In this document: in pieces, positions 26,101 to 36,800 of the stretch
Layout of the letters: every line of letters begins with the position of its first letter
Numbering within the stretch: position 1 is the first letter of the stretch
Origin: Harmothoe impar
Taxonomy: Eukaryota > Annelida > Polychaeta > Phyllodocida > Polynoidae
Reading direction: 5' to 3'
Length of the DNA stretch: 64,000 bases
NCBI GenBank assembly: GCA_947462335.1
Contig: OX381710.1
Span: 39,409,191 to 39,473,190 of the forward strand
Position numbers and translations under genes: made by a program
Notes under the pieces: generated by a model
Database searches by the model: none
The model's input: only the letters and a program-made list of their open reading frames with translations
What the model was told of the DNA's origin: nothing

Positions 26101-29100
26101 GACAGTGCAAAGTCACCCCTCCACCCCTACTTAACGTAGAATAGTTCTATGGTGAATCTATTCAAAGCGGGTCAAGCTTGACGATCTCTGTACGTAGATT
26201 CGCAGAGATCTTTCCAGGGAGATCCCGACAGTAGGTTCACAGACATGGTCTAGTTAGCTCACATGTTTGAATGCGTGTAGAATGTAGCCCATTATTGTTC
26301 ATAATTATTCCCCTAAGGGAGTGCTCATTTTTTAACAACAGGGGGGGGTGGTGGATTTGGGGGGGGGGGGTAAAAAATTTGGACCCCTTGACCGGGGGGG
26401 GGGTAAAAAATTCAGACCCCTCTTGGGGGGGGGGGCAAAACAATTCAACCTGTTTTGAGGGGAAAAGCCCGCGCGTTACTATGCTACAAAGGGGCGCGAA
26501 CGCGCGCGATTTTCGGCCTGCCGGGGGGGGGGTAAAAAATTTCGACCCCTCTAGAGGGGGGGGTGAAAAAAATTCGCGCGCTCCGCGCGAAATCTCACCG
26601 CCCCCCCCCTGTTGTTAAAAAATGAGCACTCCCTAAGGGCAATTCGAATGCACGCAGTATTATTCATAATATGTTATGCGGGCGTATATGACGAGATGTA
26701 ACGGGGGACGGCATCAACTTATTTTTTTATTGGGATTATGCACTAATGCATCAATATGGGGTGACCTTTCAGAGACGTCGTTGATAGGAATTTTGCTCAT
26801 CTTGGTCATCTGACAGCACAATCTAATTTGCACTGTTCAGAAGTTAGTTGTCCTATATTGCTCCCCTGATTAAGATGTTTGCATTATTACACGTACAGAA
26901 ATGCAGTAAGAAGTCAACTCAAATTGTTAATTTATTGTCTAAAAAGATTAACCCTCCCTTCGTCTGGGTCTATAACTGACAATATGATTCTGTATATACA
27001 GGCCGTGCGTGAGCTGGGGGTGGTGCACGCCACTTCAGTACCTCCAGATATGTGTACAGCCGCCAACCTATTCAAGGCTGCCTCACTCTCTCAGGTAAAT
27101 GCAGGCTTATTAGATCTAGAACATGTCCATGTAACCATTGGACTTGAATTTGATAACCTTTCTTTGTTTTAAAAATTCCAATTTCGTGTCCCCCTTTAAA
27201 ATGCTGCAATATTTTCAAAAAGAATACAATGAACTAGAGGACTGGTTTTGCTTGAGTTCTTTTACTCTTTCGCACACCTCTAAGAATTCTGAGAAATGAG
27301 GGTAGATAATCATTTTCCCTTTGCAAAAATAGTCATAACATCAAAAGCATTATTTCGAATGTCTTGGAAAGTGAAAATCATTAGGATCTTTTTAAAAATC
27401 AGTTTTATTTATCCTGGCATACAATTAGGCTTTCGCCTCTTCTCATCGCGGTTTTGAATACACATACATGTTTTTATATGAAACTAAAAGCTATTGATAT
27501 AATATTTGAGTATCATGGTTCTAGTATATAAATAGAATGTTGACTAACATATATGAATAGATAAAACATAATAAATAGTACAATAATCTGGCAAGAAGAA
27601 TACAAGATTTTCATGTAATTTGTGATGTCTAGGGTTGAAATATCCTGGAAAAGGGCCATCATTATATAAAATTATTCTAGGTGTAAATGGCCCATGAACG
27701 ACACGGTAAAAGGTAGCCAATACTTGAGATCAGAGATAGTTATATATAAATCTCTTTGGTCATTGAGGAAGTAAAAAAACGAATGACACGAGAGAAACCT
27801 AACAGAAGTGTTCAGAAGCAAAACATGTAAAGGAAAAAATATTACATTTTTAGTGATAATTATGGCCCACCAGAATATCATTAGATACATTTAAAACTAA
27901 CACAGGGTCCCGCCAATTCCTATATTTAGATAATATAGTCAAAGTTCTAGCATGTATCTTATATGAAACTAAACCGACGCGCATAGAGGGCTTGTAATGG
28001 GACGGGGGCTAGCATTAAAATGGATGTATACGTTAAAACAAGTTTTGGCAGCAACCCCAGTCTGCAGTCTCCACTCATGTAAATGAGCTGTTGGGGGCAA
28101 AAGGGGTAACTCAGACTGGTACATGCTACATGAACATTACGTTTTCTGAATAAAACCACTCGTATGCAACCGCCGTGCCGTTTTGGGTTAGTACTACATG
28201 TACACATACTATGTGTTGGCTTTAAACTGCATGTACATGTATGACATGAATTGGCTCCATGGTTGCAGGACCCTGCTGCCGACTACTTCTTGGCCCAGTG
28301 TTACCAGTACGGCTGGGGGGTGGAGAAGGATCCGTGCCAGGCCACCTGTCTGTACTCCAGGGCAGCAGCACACGGTCACCCCCAGAACTACAACCACGCC
28401 CCACCTGACGTCTCACCTGCCACAGGTAGGTTAACCACACAATACGCACTGGACTATGTCTGTCTAAAAACCAACTATATAGACCCCTAGTTATGGCGTG
28501 TAGCCAAAATCGGTATGGGTCTGAAAAGTAGTAAAATGGGGAAGATTTCTTTTTTATTCTAAAAAACTTATGAAGAATCGAAACTTTTCTTTCTTTACCA
28601 ACCCCCTCCCCCAGTGCCATGCAGTGAAGAGTAATTTGAAAAAGGGATGAATTTAGAAGGAGTAAACTTATATCATTCCCTTTCCCCAAAGAAATGTCAT
28701 GGTCGGCCCTAATTTCCTGTATGGTAGGATCGGACAACGTTTTATGGCCTTATAGGAATTGCATGTACGGGGGGTGTCTTGTGGTAAATTTATAAATAAC
28801 CTGTGTACAATTAATAACACGATCTCTGCCACATAGTAATACTGCACAAACCGTCCTCTCAACCACCATGTTCTTATTTTTCTTATAAGCAGCCGCATCT
28901 GAGCATGAAGCCATCCTGGAAAGCTCCACCGATAAGGACGTCAACGACGGAGATATATCAGATATGGTAGATGAAGTCACGTCAACCTTGTCCAATAACG
29001 TCATAGACACGACCCCCAATAACGTCATAGACACGACCCCTAATACAGCCGTCCATAAGGGACAGGAGGATGTGTACCTTAACATAATCACAGAGGTTAT

Positions 29101-29458
29101 CATGGTGCCATGGAACTGCCTAAATTCTGCCCTGCCAAAAGCCACCACAGACTATAGTACTGAAGATTTGCACAATGACAGCCATTTAACTACACCACTC
29201 TGCTACAGCCAGCCACCGTGTGCACCCAGTGGTCCACGACTCCTCAGACTGCCCTCCCATTTTAATTATGGGATAGTGGAGGACTTTGACGCCTCCATGT
29301 TCCAACATTACGGCATTTGTGACAAGCAGAAGACAATTGACGAGCTGCGAAAGGAATGTTCCGCGCCGCGGGAACCTCGAACTCAGTTCCAAGCATTTGG
29401 GCGTGGACTTTTTACCACTGCCGGTTTCCGGTGTAATTCTGCCATCCTAGCGGATTGA
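17199..29458 (+). CDS. Sel1-like repeat (SLR) protein, possibly DELE1-like, 8 coding exons
   Basis: Exons: 17199-17400, 17844-17896, 18465-18561, 19092-19234, 25314-25469, 27002-27094, 28269-28425, 28893-29458. Phases match throughout, giving 1467 nt and 488 residues. Residues about 118-290 form Sel1-like helical repeats. Clear ones include AHFNLAVCYQQGLGVNMDADK running into AVSHYRAAARLGHGGALYNL across exons 4-5, and ADYFLAQCYQYGWGVEKDP in exon 7. Such repeats are adaptor scaffolds. The N-terminus is basic (a KRRR cluster) and the final exon encodes about 188 acidic, Ser/Thr-rich residues of no known domain, with a 27-bp tandem duplication giving NNVIDTTP twice. DELE1, the mitochondrial stress relay protein, has similar repeats, but I see no mitochondrial presequence here, so the orthology is tentative. 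The start is uncertain: the ATG at 17199 lies two bases into its exon and could be preceded by more coding sequence. Confidence 0.8.
18130..18300. mobile_element. Short TIR element, CACAGCCAAAAAT family
   Basis: Starts CACAGCCAAAAATATTTT and ends in the inverted form AAATTTGGCTGT, about 171 bp, in intron 2 of the SLR gene. Its interior (acaaatgacaagttttaaga) is homologous, inverted, to part of the larger element at 19435-20620. Non-autonomous; the target duplication is unclear. Confidence 0.6.
19435..20620. mobile_element. Long TIR element (1.19 kb), CACAGCCAAAAATA family
   Basis: The left end CACAGCCAAAAATAATTTTC is inverted at the right end as TATTTTTGGCTGTG. The AT-rich interior is full of TTTTCTTA-type motifs in both orientations and has no open frame for a transposase. 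It occupies intron 4 of the SLR gene. The flanks suggest at most a 2-bp TG duplication. Confidence 0.6.
20740..20792 (+). repeat. Detached, diverged copy of the 42-bp minisatellite unit
   Basis: The sequence TATGTCTGTAGGCTGTGTTC followed by a TGTATGATTAT segment matches the repeat unit of the array at 24165-25313, yet lies 3.4 kb upstream in the same intron. The intervening DNA, which includes several mobile-element pieces, probably split or was inserted into the array. Confidence 0.7.
20793..20880. repeat. Dispersed repeat related to 51958-52092
   Basis: The motifs TATAACGTTATGC and GGTAAGGAGCC-AGAGAAACG occur in the same order here and at 51958-52092, with clear but imperfect similarity. 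This copy is truncated on the right. It is probably a degraded non-autonomous DNA element whose ends begin CCCAGCTAACAAAA. Confidence 0.6.
20881..23374. other. Intronic sequence of the SLR gene, no exon seen
   Basis: About 2.5 kb of intron 4 without convincing exons. A stretch near 21650-21850 repeats a tgatgaaggctgagtagg motif loosely three times. Short CCGGAATT-rich repeats occur near 22495-22550. No domain was recognised on either strand. Confidence 0.45.
23378..23598. mobile_element. PIF/Harbinger-type MITE, diverged 221-bp copy
   Basis: The ends GGGAGTGGTCATTTTTTAAC are inverted at the right side and flanked by TAA at 23375-23377 and 23599-23601. The interior alternates G-runs with accaaaaaaatttggacccc modules. 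The ends carry GTGGTC where the other copies have GTGCTC, so this is a separate subfamily. It lies in intron 4 of the SLR gene. Confidence 0.8.
24165..25313 (+). repeat. 42-bp minisatellite (about 27 copies) containing the 3' splice site of SLR exon 5
   Basis: The unit runs GGCTGTGTCCCACTAC...TGTCTGTA, 42 bp, repeated to the exon boundary at 25313/25314. Every full unit contains TCTGTAG|GCTGTGTCC, the same acceptor and first exon bases as the functional exon 5. Because 42 is a multiple of three, long open frames appear on both strands, but they encode only the periodic repeat. One unit near 24815 lacks about 14 bases. Reading from any upstream acceptor in the exon phase meets a stop (TGA or TAA) within ten codons. 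Confidence 0.9.
25658..25760. repeat. Dispersed repeat rich in AAACGTTT
   Basis: Begins CCAGCTAACAAAAAAGCG and continues with several AAACGTTTGCAAACG palindromes. The opening CAGCTAACAAAA also starts the repeat at 51958, which suggests a shared terminal motif. Boundaries are unclear. Confidence 0.45.
26317..26633. mobile_element. PIF/Harbinger-type MITE, uninterrupted copy (317 bp)
   Basis: The ends GGGAGTGCTCATTTTTTAAC are inverted at the right end and flanked by TAA at 26314-26316 and 26634-26636. It lacks the nested element, so it shows the empty CTAG target at 26551-26554. It carries the same CGCGCG hairpin near the right end as copy 1. It lies in intron 5 of the SLR gene. Confidence 0.85.
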
Positions 29459-29518
29459 CTGTGCTGAGATGAATGGAGGACTGTTTTTTCTCTCTTTTCT
29501 TTTTTGCAAAATGAAGAA

Positions 29519-29524
29519 AATAAA
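29519..29524 (+). terminator. SLR gene polyadenylation signal AATAAA
   Basis: A canonical AATAAA lies 61 bases after the stop codon of the SLR gene, giving a very short 3' untranslated region. Confidence 0.6.
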
Positions 29525-29699
29525 GAATCAAATAATTCAAAGGCAATCTTTTGAATTTGCTTTATATATTTTTTGGAATAACCTTTTATATGTCCGAATT
29601 CAATCATGGCAAACATACATTCCCCGGACACAAGGAACGCATAATCATGAGTATAGATCTACAAGCCCCCGCGTGGGAACACCAAGACCTGCTACAAAC

Positions 29700-31845
29700 T
29701 ACTCAAGGGCATGCTGCAGCTACCATCTATGGTTGACAAAGAGATTTGGCTGCTAGGAGACACTAATGTCAATGCCACAGCAACCAACAGCACCAAATTT
29801 GAGTACATGACAAAATTCCTGAGAGGTTGTAATCTGAGGTACCTACCCACAGGTGTGACACACTACCACCCACGGGGGAAATCGACCCTGGACCACATCT
29901 ACTGCAACAGCACACATGTGAGTGAGCATGGGCTGATCGATGACATGATCAGCGACCACGTCCCTGTATTTGTGGTGAAAAAACAAGCGCCTCTGAAACA
30001 CAGGGTCAAGGTGATCACTGGTAGATCATACAAACGATACGACCCACGAGACTTCACAAGGCACATCATGGATGTCGACTGGAATCCAGTCATGAATCTA
30101 AACTCGCCTGAAGACTGCTATCAAGGCATGGTAGAACAGATCACCGACTACCTGGATGTACATTTGCCTATAAAATCATTCAAAGTACCGGCAGATGACA
30201 GACTACCACTACCGCCCGGCACCCTACCCATGATTAGAAGGAAGAAAAAGCTCATGAAGAAGGCCAGGAGAGTTGAACCCAATCAGCCGAACATCTACTC
30301 CCAACAAGCCGCGACCTTGATGACTAAGATCAATTCTAAGATCAACAAAGGTGTCGTGGAAGATGTCAGAAGTTTGCTTAGCCGGCATAGGAACGTTCCC
30401 AAAAGTTTCTGGGCGACCTTAAATAAAATCTGGAAAGGGAGGGCACAGGTATCATAGATCAGCCTGAAAGACGACGAGGGGACAAGAATCAACGACTCAG
30501 ACACCAGTAACTACATCAATACCTACTACAGTACTTTTGGTGTAAAACTGGCTGAGAAAATACAAGTACCGGCAAACCAGGACGCTTACACAAGGAGCCT
30601 GAGGGAGCTCCCACACCCAGAGCAACACATGTCCCTTCACCAAAAAACTGGTACAATGCATAGACGTCAGCAAATCCTCAGGAGTGGATAACATACGGTC
30701 CTGCATTCTGAGGGATGCACTAACAGCCAAACCTGAACTCTTGAGCAATCAAATCAACAAGAGCTTCCAGGTGCAGTCCTTCCCTGAGACATGGAAAGTT
30801 GGGACCATCATACCATTACCAAAAGCCGGCGACCAAAGCAACGTCAGTAACTGGCGACCAGTTACCCTTCTGAACCTGTGTTCCAAGCTGACGGAAAAGA
30901 TTGCACATGAACAACTGCTACACTACTTACTAGAGCATGAGTTACTGGCCACTCAACAGTATGGGTTCATACCTGGGAAGAGCACCAGCGACGCCATCGA
31001 TGCCCTGACCACTATCCTGTATGAGGCCAAAAACAACAGCACACTAGCAGCAGTGGCTTTCATCGATTTCCGGAAAGCCTTCGATACTGTGAACCACCCG
31101 CTGCTACTTGACAAATTGAACAGCCTAGGCGTAGACCAGAACTCCAGAAATTGGTTCCGAGACTACTTAGTTGGAAGACAAAACCGGACAATGGCTAACA
31201 ACAACATCTCCAACCTGGAAGCAATCCCGTGCGGCGTGCCCCAGGGCTCTGTCCTGGGGCCGCTGCTGTTCTTATGCTACATCAACGACATCCAAAGCAC
31301 AATCCAACACTCAAGATTCATAATGTACGCTGATGACCTGGCCCTAGTAGTGACTGCTAAGGACCCGGCCCGCATACAGCAACTGCTAAAAATCAAGATG
31401 AAACGACAAAGACCCCGCGGACACATCAACGAGAAGAGTCCACTAGCCAGAGGGCTCTGCCTGTGGAACCTGTGTGAATCAGACCTGCAGCGTACACCAA
31501 CCACCAAAACTTTCTGCAGATTAATACCTGCGGCAATCCTGAACTCGAATATGCATTAACTAGTAGACAATAATAAGTGACACTATTAGGTCGCTTGTCT
31601 GCAATTATCATACATCAATCAATCCATTGACTCCCTGAAGTGATTAAGCATTAATTATTATCTAACCCTGGACACTTGAAGATAATGATAACCATGATCT
31701 CACTAATAATTGAACTTATTAGTTTATTTCATTACTTTATTGTCCAACCGGTACCTTATAGCGTACCTTGGCCTTGACGGAGGAAACAATATTCTTGTAT
31801 GTCTTTGCCAAATTATAAATAATACCATACCATACCATTATCCGA
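29700..31845 (+). mobile_element. 5'-truncated, decayed non-LTR retrotransposon (LINE; Jockey/CR1 group)
   Basis: Residues of an APE-type endonuclease are recognisable at about 29738-29990 (WLLGDTN, STLDHIY, SDHVPVFV). A reverse transcriptase follows at about 30690-31400, with FIDFRKAFDTVNHPLL, GVPQGSVLGPLLF and YADDLA. The frame is broken by a TAG at 30455-30457 and a frameshift near 30640. After about 31395 the thumb and C-terminal part are largely deleted. The 3' end has ttgccaaattataaata followed by a short ATACC repeat tail to about 31845, typical of LINE 3' ends. It lies between the SLR gene and the convergent oxidase gene. Confidence 0.85.
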
Positions 31846-33331
31846 TCCCCCAGAGACTCACGATCTAATTATCTTTCTTGATAATCCATCAACCCCAAGT
31901 AACGTATTCGTTAATGGGTTAACTTACGATCCCATTAAAGGCACTGAAGCCGAATAATGACTTACAATTATGTAGGTCACACTTAACACGTCTTTCTATT
32001 TATTGGTGTACTTTTCGAACTGATGCTAAATATTTGGGGTTCCGGGTGGGGAAGTTTCAGGGAGAACAATTATTCCAGGGGGGGGGGGGGCGCCTTGAAC
32101 CGCCCTTCTTCCATTTGTACCGGCAAACTAAGTGGCATTATGTATACCGAAAGACCCTGCCCCCCCACGTCCGGCAGGTAAATCACAGGCCAAACTAAAC
32201 GTGTATTACATGCGCTTCCGCCTCTTCCTCTATACTCTATGTCAGTGCATATTTATTTTCAGTACCAACCCCTTCCACACGGTAAGCCAATATGTTGCAC
32301 AAAATTGCATTGAGTTGCAAGAAATCCAGTGGTGAAGGGGTTAAGTGACCCTTGTGTTTAAACGTATTGTACCAGACAACTATTTAACATAATATTACGC
32401 CAAATTCATTCATAACATGTAATTTAGTACATGTATAATATCATACCAAATTGCATTTTTTGAAAAGCTGTTTTCTTTTGAAGCTTTTTGAAGTAGACTA
32501 GATAATAGAGAGAAATTAAATTTGGTGAAAATGTCTGAAATACTCAATTGGACGTTTTTAAGATACCTGACCCTACCACTGCTAACCAAAAACGACTCAT
32601 GTGCGCAATCAGAAATAAAAACGACATTACACACAGTGAATACATAATAGAGTACTTTCATCATAACTAAATTGGCCACATTCTCATAAGTTTAATGTAA
32701 ACACAACATACAATCAATTTAGTATATAAAAAGAAAGACTTTATTGTGTGATTTTGGTAAGCCAATATCCAAGTAGATACAAAGTAATAAATTACCTAGA
32801 GGAAGTTGTAAAATATCAACTGTGTTAGCCCCGTATCTAGGTTACTTTGCAATGTAAATATAACTATAGGTGTACACGAAAAGATAAGTATGTAGACCGA
32901 AAAGAGTCCACAGTGAATAGTCCACAATAAATCACAACTAAGTATAACCTAGAAAAGGTACCTCTTATTAATAAAAAGTCAATAATAAGGCTATAATGCA
33001 TGAAATACTGGGGGATTTTTACAAATAACACTATCCCATCCTGTTCCTTCATTTGCATGATACATGAATATAAGACTAAAAACCTGCTGTACCAGCCAAT
33101 GTATAATGCACTATAATGTTAGGAGATTTACCGTTCTTGCTAACTAATATAATTATAGATCAATCACCGATGAGCTTGGAATAAAGAAACGCATTTGCAA
33201 ATCACATTTTCTGACGACGGCGGTATCATTTTCGATGGAGGGAAATCGGAAATGAGAACTACCAAGCATAATTTAGTTCCCATACACATATACTTTGCGT
33301 GTGACATAACTACAGATATAAGTGCAATACT
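31846..33331. other. Intergenic AT-rich sequence, no gene seen
   Basis: No exon-like open frames with conserved motifs on either strand. A run of G at 32079-32090 is the only strong compositional feature. Confidence 0.45.
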
Positions 33332-33409
33332 ATATGTGACACGATCTGCGAAAAGGGACCTTAGTGCAGGGTGCGCTAAGGACCCTATTCCTAGTGCAAG
33401 TCACATATG
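33332..33409. repeat. Small palindromic element (about 78 bp)
   Basis: The outer ATATGTGAC is inverted as GTCACATAT, and the inner arms are CCTTAGTGCA and its imperfect inverse around a short loop. A related copy lies in opposite orientation at 44136-44205, sharing GATCTGCGAAAAGG. Confidence 0.6.
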
Positions 33410-33717
33410 ATTATAATGATATTCAGAAGAACAGCTACATTTTTAATGAGACTGTATCATTCTAACTTGGATTGGCATCAACTGATAATTTAGGCAAAAC
33501 AGTTTTATTTTTGACTTTTGCTGTTTGGGAAAACTCGTTCGTTTTTTGACCGCCGAATAATTTAGATGCAAAATCCGGTTCAATTTATCAGAATTGAATG
33601 ACCTCATTACAGTTGTTGTCATTGAAACATTTGGATACATAGCTATAGCTGTATCCAAATATAAGTGTGGAGGGTTATGTTATATCTGTTATTAATCCAT
33701 CAAATGGCCTGGTCGAT

Positions 33718-33723
33718 TTTATT
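33718..33723 (-). terminator. Candidate polyadenylation signal of the oxidase gene
   Basis: TTTATT on the plus strand reads AATAAA on the minus strand, about 140 bases beyond the stop codon of the oxidase gene. It is the first canonical signal downstream. Confidence 0.45.
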
Positions 33724-33862
33724 CCATATTTATGGTTACATAGCTTATAAAAACAGTGATCTACAAAATAAACCAAACCATACTAAACTCAAACAGAACA
33801 TCTTAAATATGTACATTTTGATTATCAATGCACAGTCCAAACAACCCCCTCTGCATGCATAT

Positions 33863-36800
33863 CTACTGTAGTGTAGCATACACAATAGGAGGACTGCCTT
33901 GGTAAACTTCATCTGGGGAGACCAGGACAGTTGGTTGACTACCACCAACTACAATTCCATCAGTGCCTACCACTAATGCCTCAGATTGATACCCTGGTAC
34001 CAAACTAGCTGACTGTTCTACAGGGATGCCTGCTGGGACCTGCTGCACCACAATATTAGTTAGACCATCATCTAGCACGATATTACCAACAGATACATCA
34101 GCCACAGCATTTGTAGGCTTTGCTTGCACTACCAGCCTCCTGGGATGCTTCACTACCTTCCCCTGTGGTGGTGAAATGGGTGTTTTCATCACAACCTGTG
34201 TGGTCTGGCACTTGTTGCATTGTCCATGAGTGGGTTGTTGTTGTGAGCATGGCTGGCCATGTGCCACATGGCCTTGGGTGTGTGAGTGGCAGGGTTTTGC
34301 TGCTATTGGCTGCACACACTGGCCGCAGGAGGACCCCAGATGTTGGGGAGGGACGCCCCCATAGATCAGGCACTCCAGGGTGGAGTTGAAGAAGGTCCTG
34401 CATGGGTCGATGTTGGAGCACTCCAGGGCCTGGCGGAACAGGGTGAATTCCCTACTCAATGTCTGAAAAATATGTATATACACTGTAAATAGTAATTGTA
34501 GGTACACAGTAAAACCTGCTGTTATTTTACAGCATCTACTGTTGCTTTACAGTAGATTCTACTGTTAATCTACAAAAGCTGTACACATATAGTAGATTCT
34601 ACTGTATACCTACTAAAAGGCAGTGTATCTGATGATTTTTAAGACAGAGATGTATCCATTAATAGTATAAATACCAGTACTTATAATTTCACATTAGTAA
34701 TAGAATCAGTGCTCAATATATCTGAACAGCATTCTTTGTACACACACATATTGAAGCATTTCACACTTCCCTGTTCTGAGATGTGAGCAATGAGCCATTG
34801 CTGTTATCAATCTTTCTCTAAAATTACTTGTCTGTTATTCTATACTCTACAAAGTTCACACGGTCTGATAACTCATATAACAATCATACCTGCTGAAGAT
34901 AGGTGTGGATGTTTGGTACAAAGGACCACTGTTTTCCCCAATGGGGACGGGCACGGAATTTTGACATCCAACGAAGAGCAATTTGTGTGGCGAAGGTGTA
35001 AAAATGACGCGTCTTGGCAAGACTGACGAACTCAAGGTGTACAGCATGGCCTAGAGGAATAGGAGTGAAGGGCTCTGCTAATGTATGCATGGGAAACAAT
35101 AATATTGTGTCGTGTTTTCATTATAGTTGATTTGATACATAGCAATACTATGATTTCTCGCGTGGTATATCTAAATAATGATGGCTATTGAAGTCTAATG
35201 TTCTCTAAAGATACCAAAATATTAAGTCATATTGCACAATATCACGCTTGGAAATCAAAGTAATGCATAATTCAAAGCGTTTCTGCACAATTCAAACATA
35301 AATTCAAAATGAGTAAGTCATGTTTTACAAACCTGAGCCTCCATTGAGACAGTGTCCGATGTTACCTGGTGCCAGGTAGAGGTCACTAGCACGAGTCACT
35401 CTCATCTCTACCAGTAGGGAGACGGGGAACCGGCCCTGCAGGCCATTAGTGAGCAACTGCTCTTTCAGATCCTGTTATATAATAAGTAAAGTAAATCCCA
35501 GCTGTTGTTAGTGCCATTCTATCTGAGTAATATCTGTACTAAAAAGATGATAGCCAATGTCCCCAAGACGACCAGGAACTGGTGCTCAGAACACGGTCGT
35601 TTTCTCTGTGTACCGTATAGGCTTGTACACGCATCACATACTTAGATTTAGATGTGACATTCTCCCTAATGCATAGATTGACTCTTAATTCCACGTGCGA
35701 GCCCAAGAATACACAACTTATTATTTACTGGCGTCTTGTATTTACTGATAGTCCATAAGATTAACTATTTATAGCCTGCCCAAAAATACCTTAACACCAA
35801 CTTTCCTTTCAGTGAGATTGTAAATCGATAGAGTATCGTTATATTGATTGCCTTTATATAAGTACATTAATTTGATATTCGCAATCTAACTGCCAAGTTT
35901 CAAATGCATGTACATATATATGCCTCTCACTTTTCTAATGATAGAACATGTACGGATTAGAGAGGACATTTTGATGCCATGAACGATGCCCCCCCCCCTT
36001 TGGCATCATGTCTATTTTAGATGATGTCTGAGATACTCACATCTATGGCCATCATGATACAGAGGCAGTCTGGGTCCAGGTCCATGGTAAACTCCATCTC
36101 CCACACCTCATACGCATGCAGTCCCTTCAGGAAATGCACTGCATGTGCGTGCTGCTGCACAACACTTCCATTGAAAAGTTCCCGAAAGCCATTCCGTCCA
36201 CTAGTAGAAATCATGGGTGCCACACTCGGTAAATTTTTAACCAACATGCGGCCCAGGGTGTACTCCCAGTTTTCTAAAGGGGACTTGATGACCTCTGTTT
36301 TCTTGCCTTTGAGTGTGGCCCCAGGTGGTGCGGCTGTGACTGTCCGCACCCAGACACTATCATCGCCCGGGTTCCATTCTCCTTGTAGCAGCCGCTTTCG
36401 GAACATTACCTTTATACAAATTAAAGAAGTGGGATATATAGAGATGTTCATTTGATTGATTTATAGATGTTAGCTATAGTTCACATTTTAGGAATAGTGT
36501 CATAACCAAATAATGCTATCAAATAATGCACACAAGGTAAACGTAGTTGTAGGAAAATCATTCGTGCAGTAATTCAATTCCAATGAGGTAACATTTTTGT
36601 CATACTGTCGTAAATATGCTCAAAACACATTGCAGATAATCAGGTATGTATGATTCCAGTATATGAATTAACAAAGTACAGAAATTCTAATATGCTATAT
36701 AAGCAGGGAATCAACTGGTCCGTTATAGATTGACCAAGTACATAGACACAAAAAAACAAGATACATGATGATGGATGCTGACCTTAAGTGCCTGACTGTA

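Noticed and set aside
28222..28737. 171-codon minus-strand open frame
   Set aside because: It is antisense to SLR exon 7 and has no recognisable domain.
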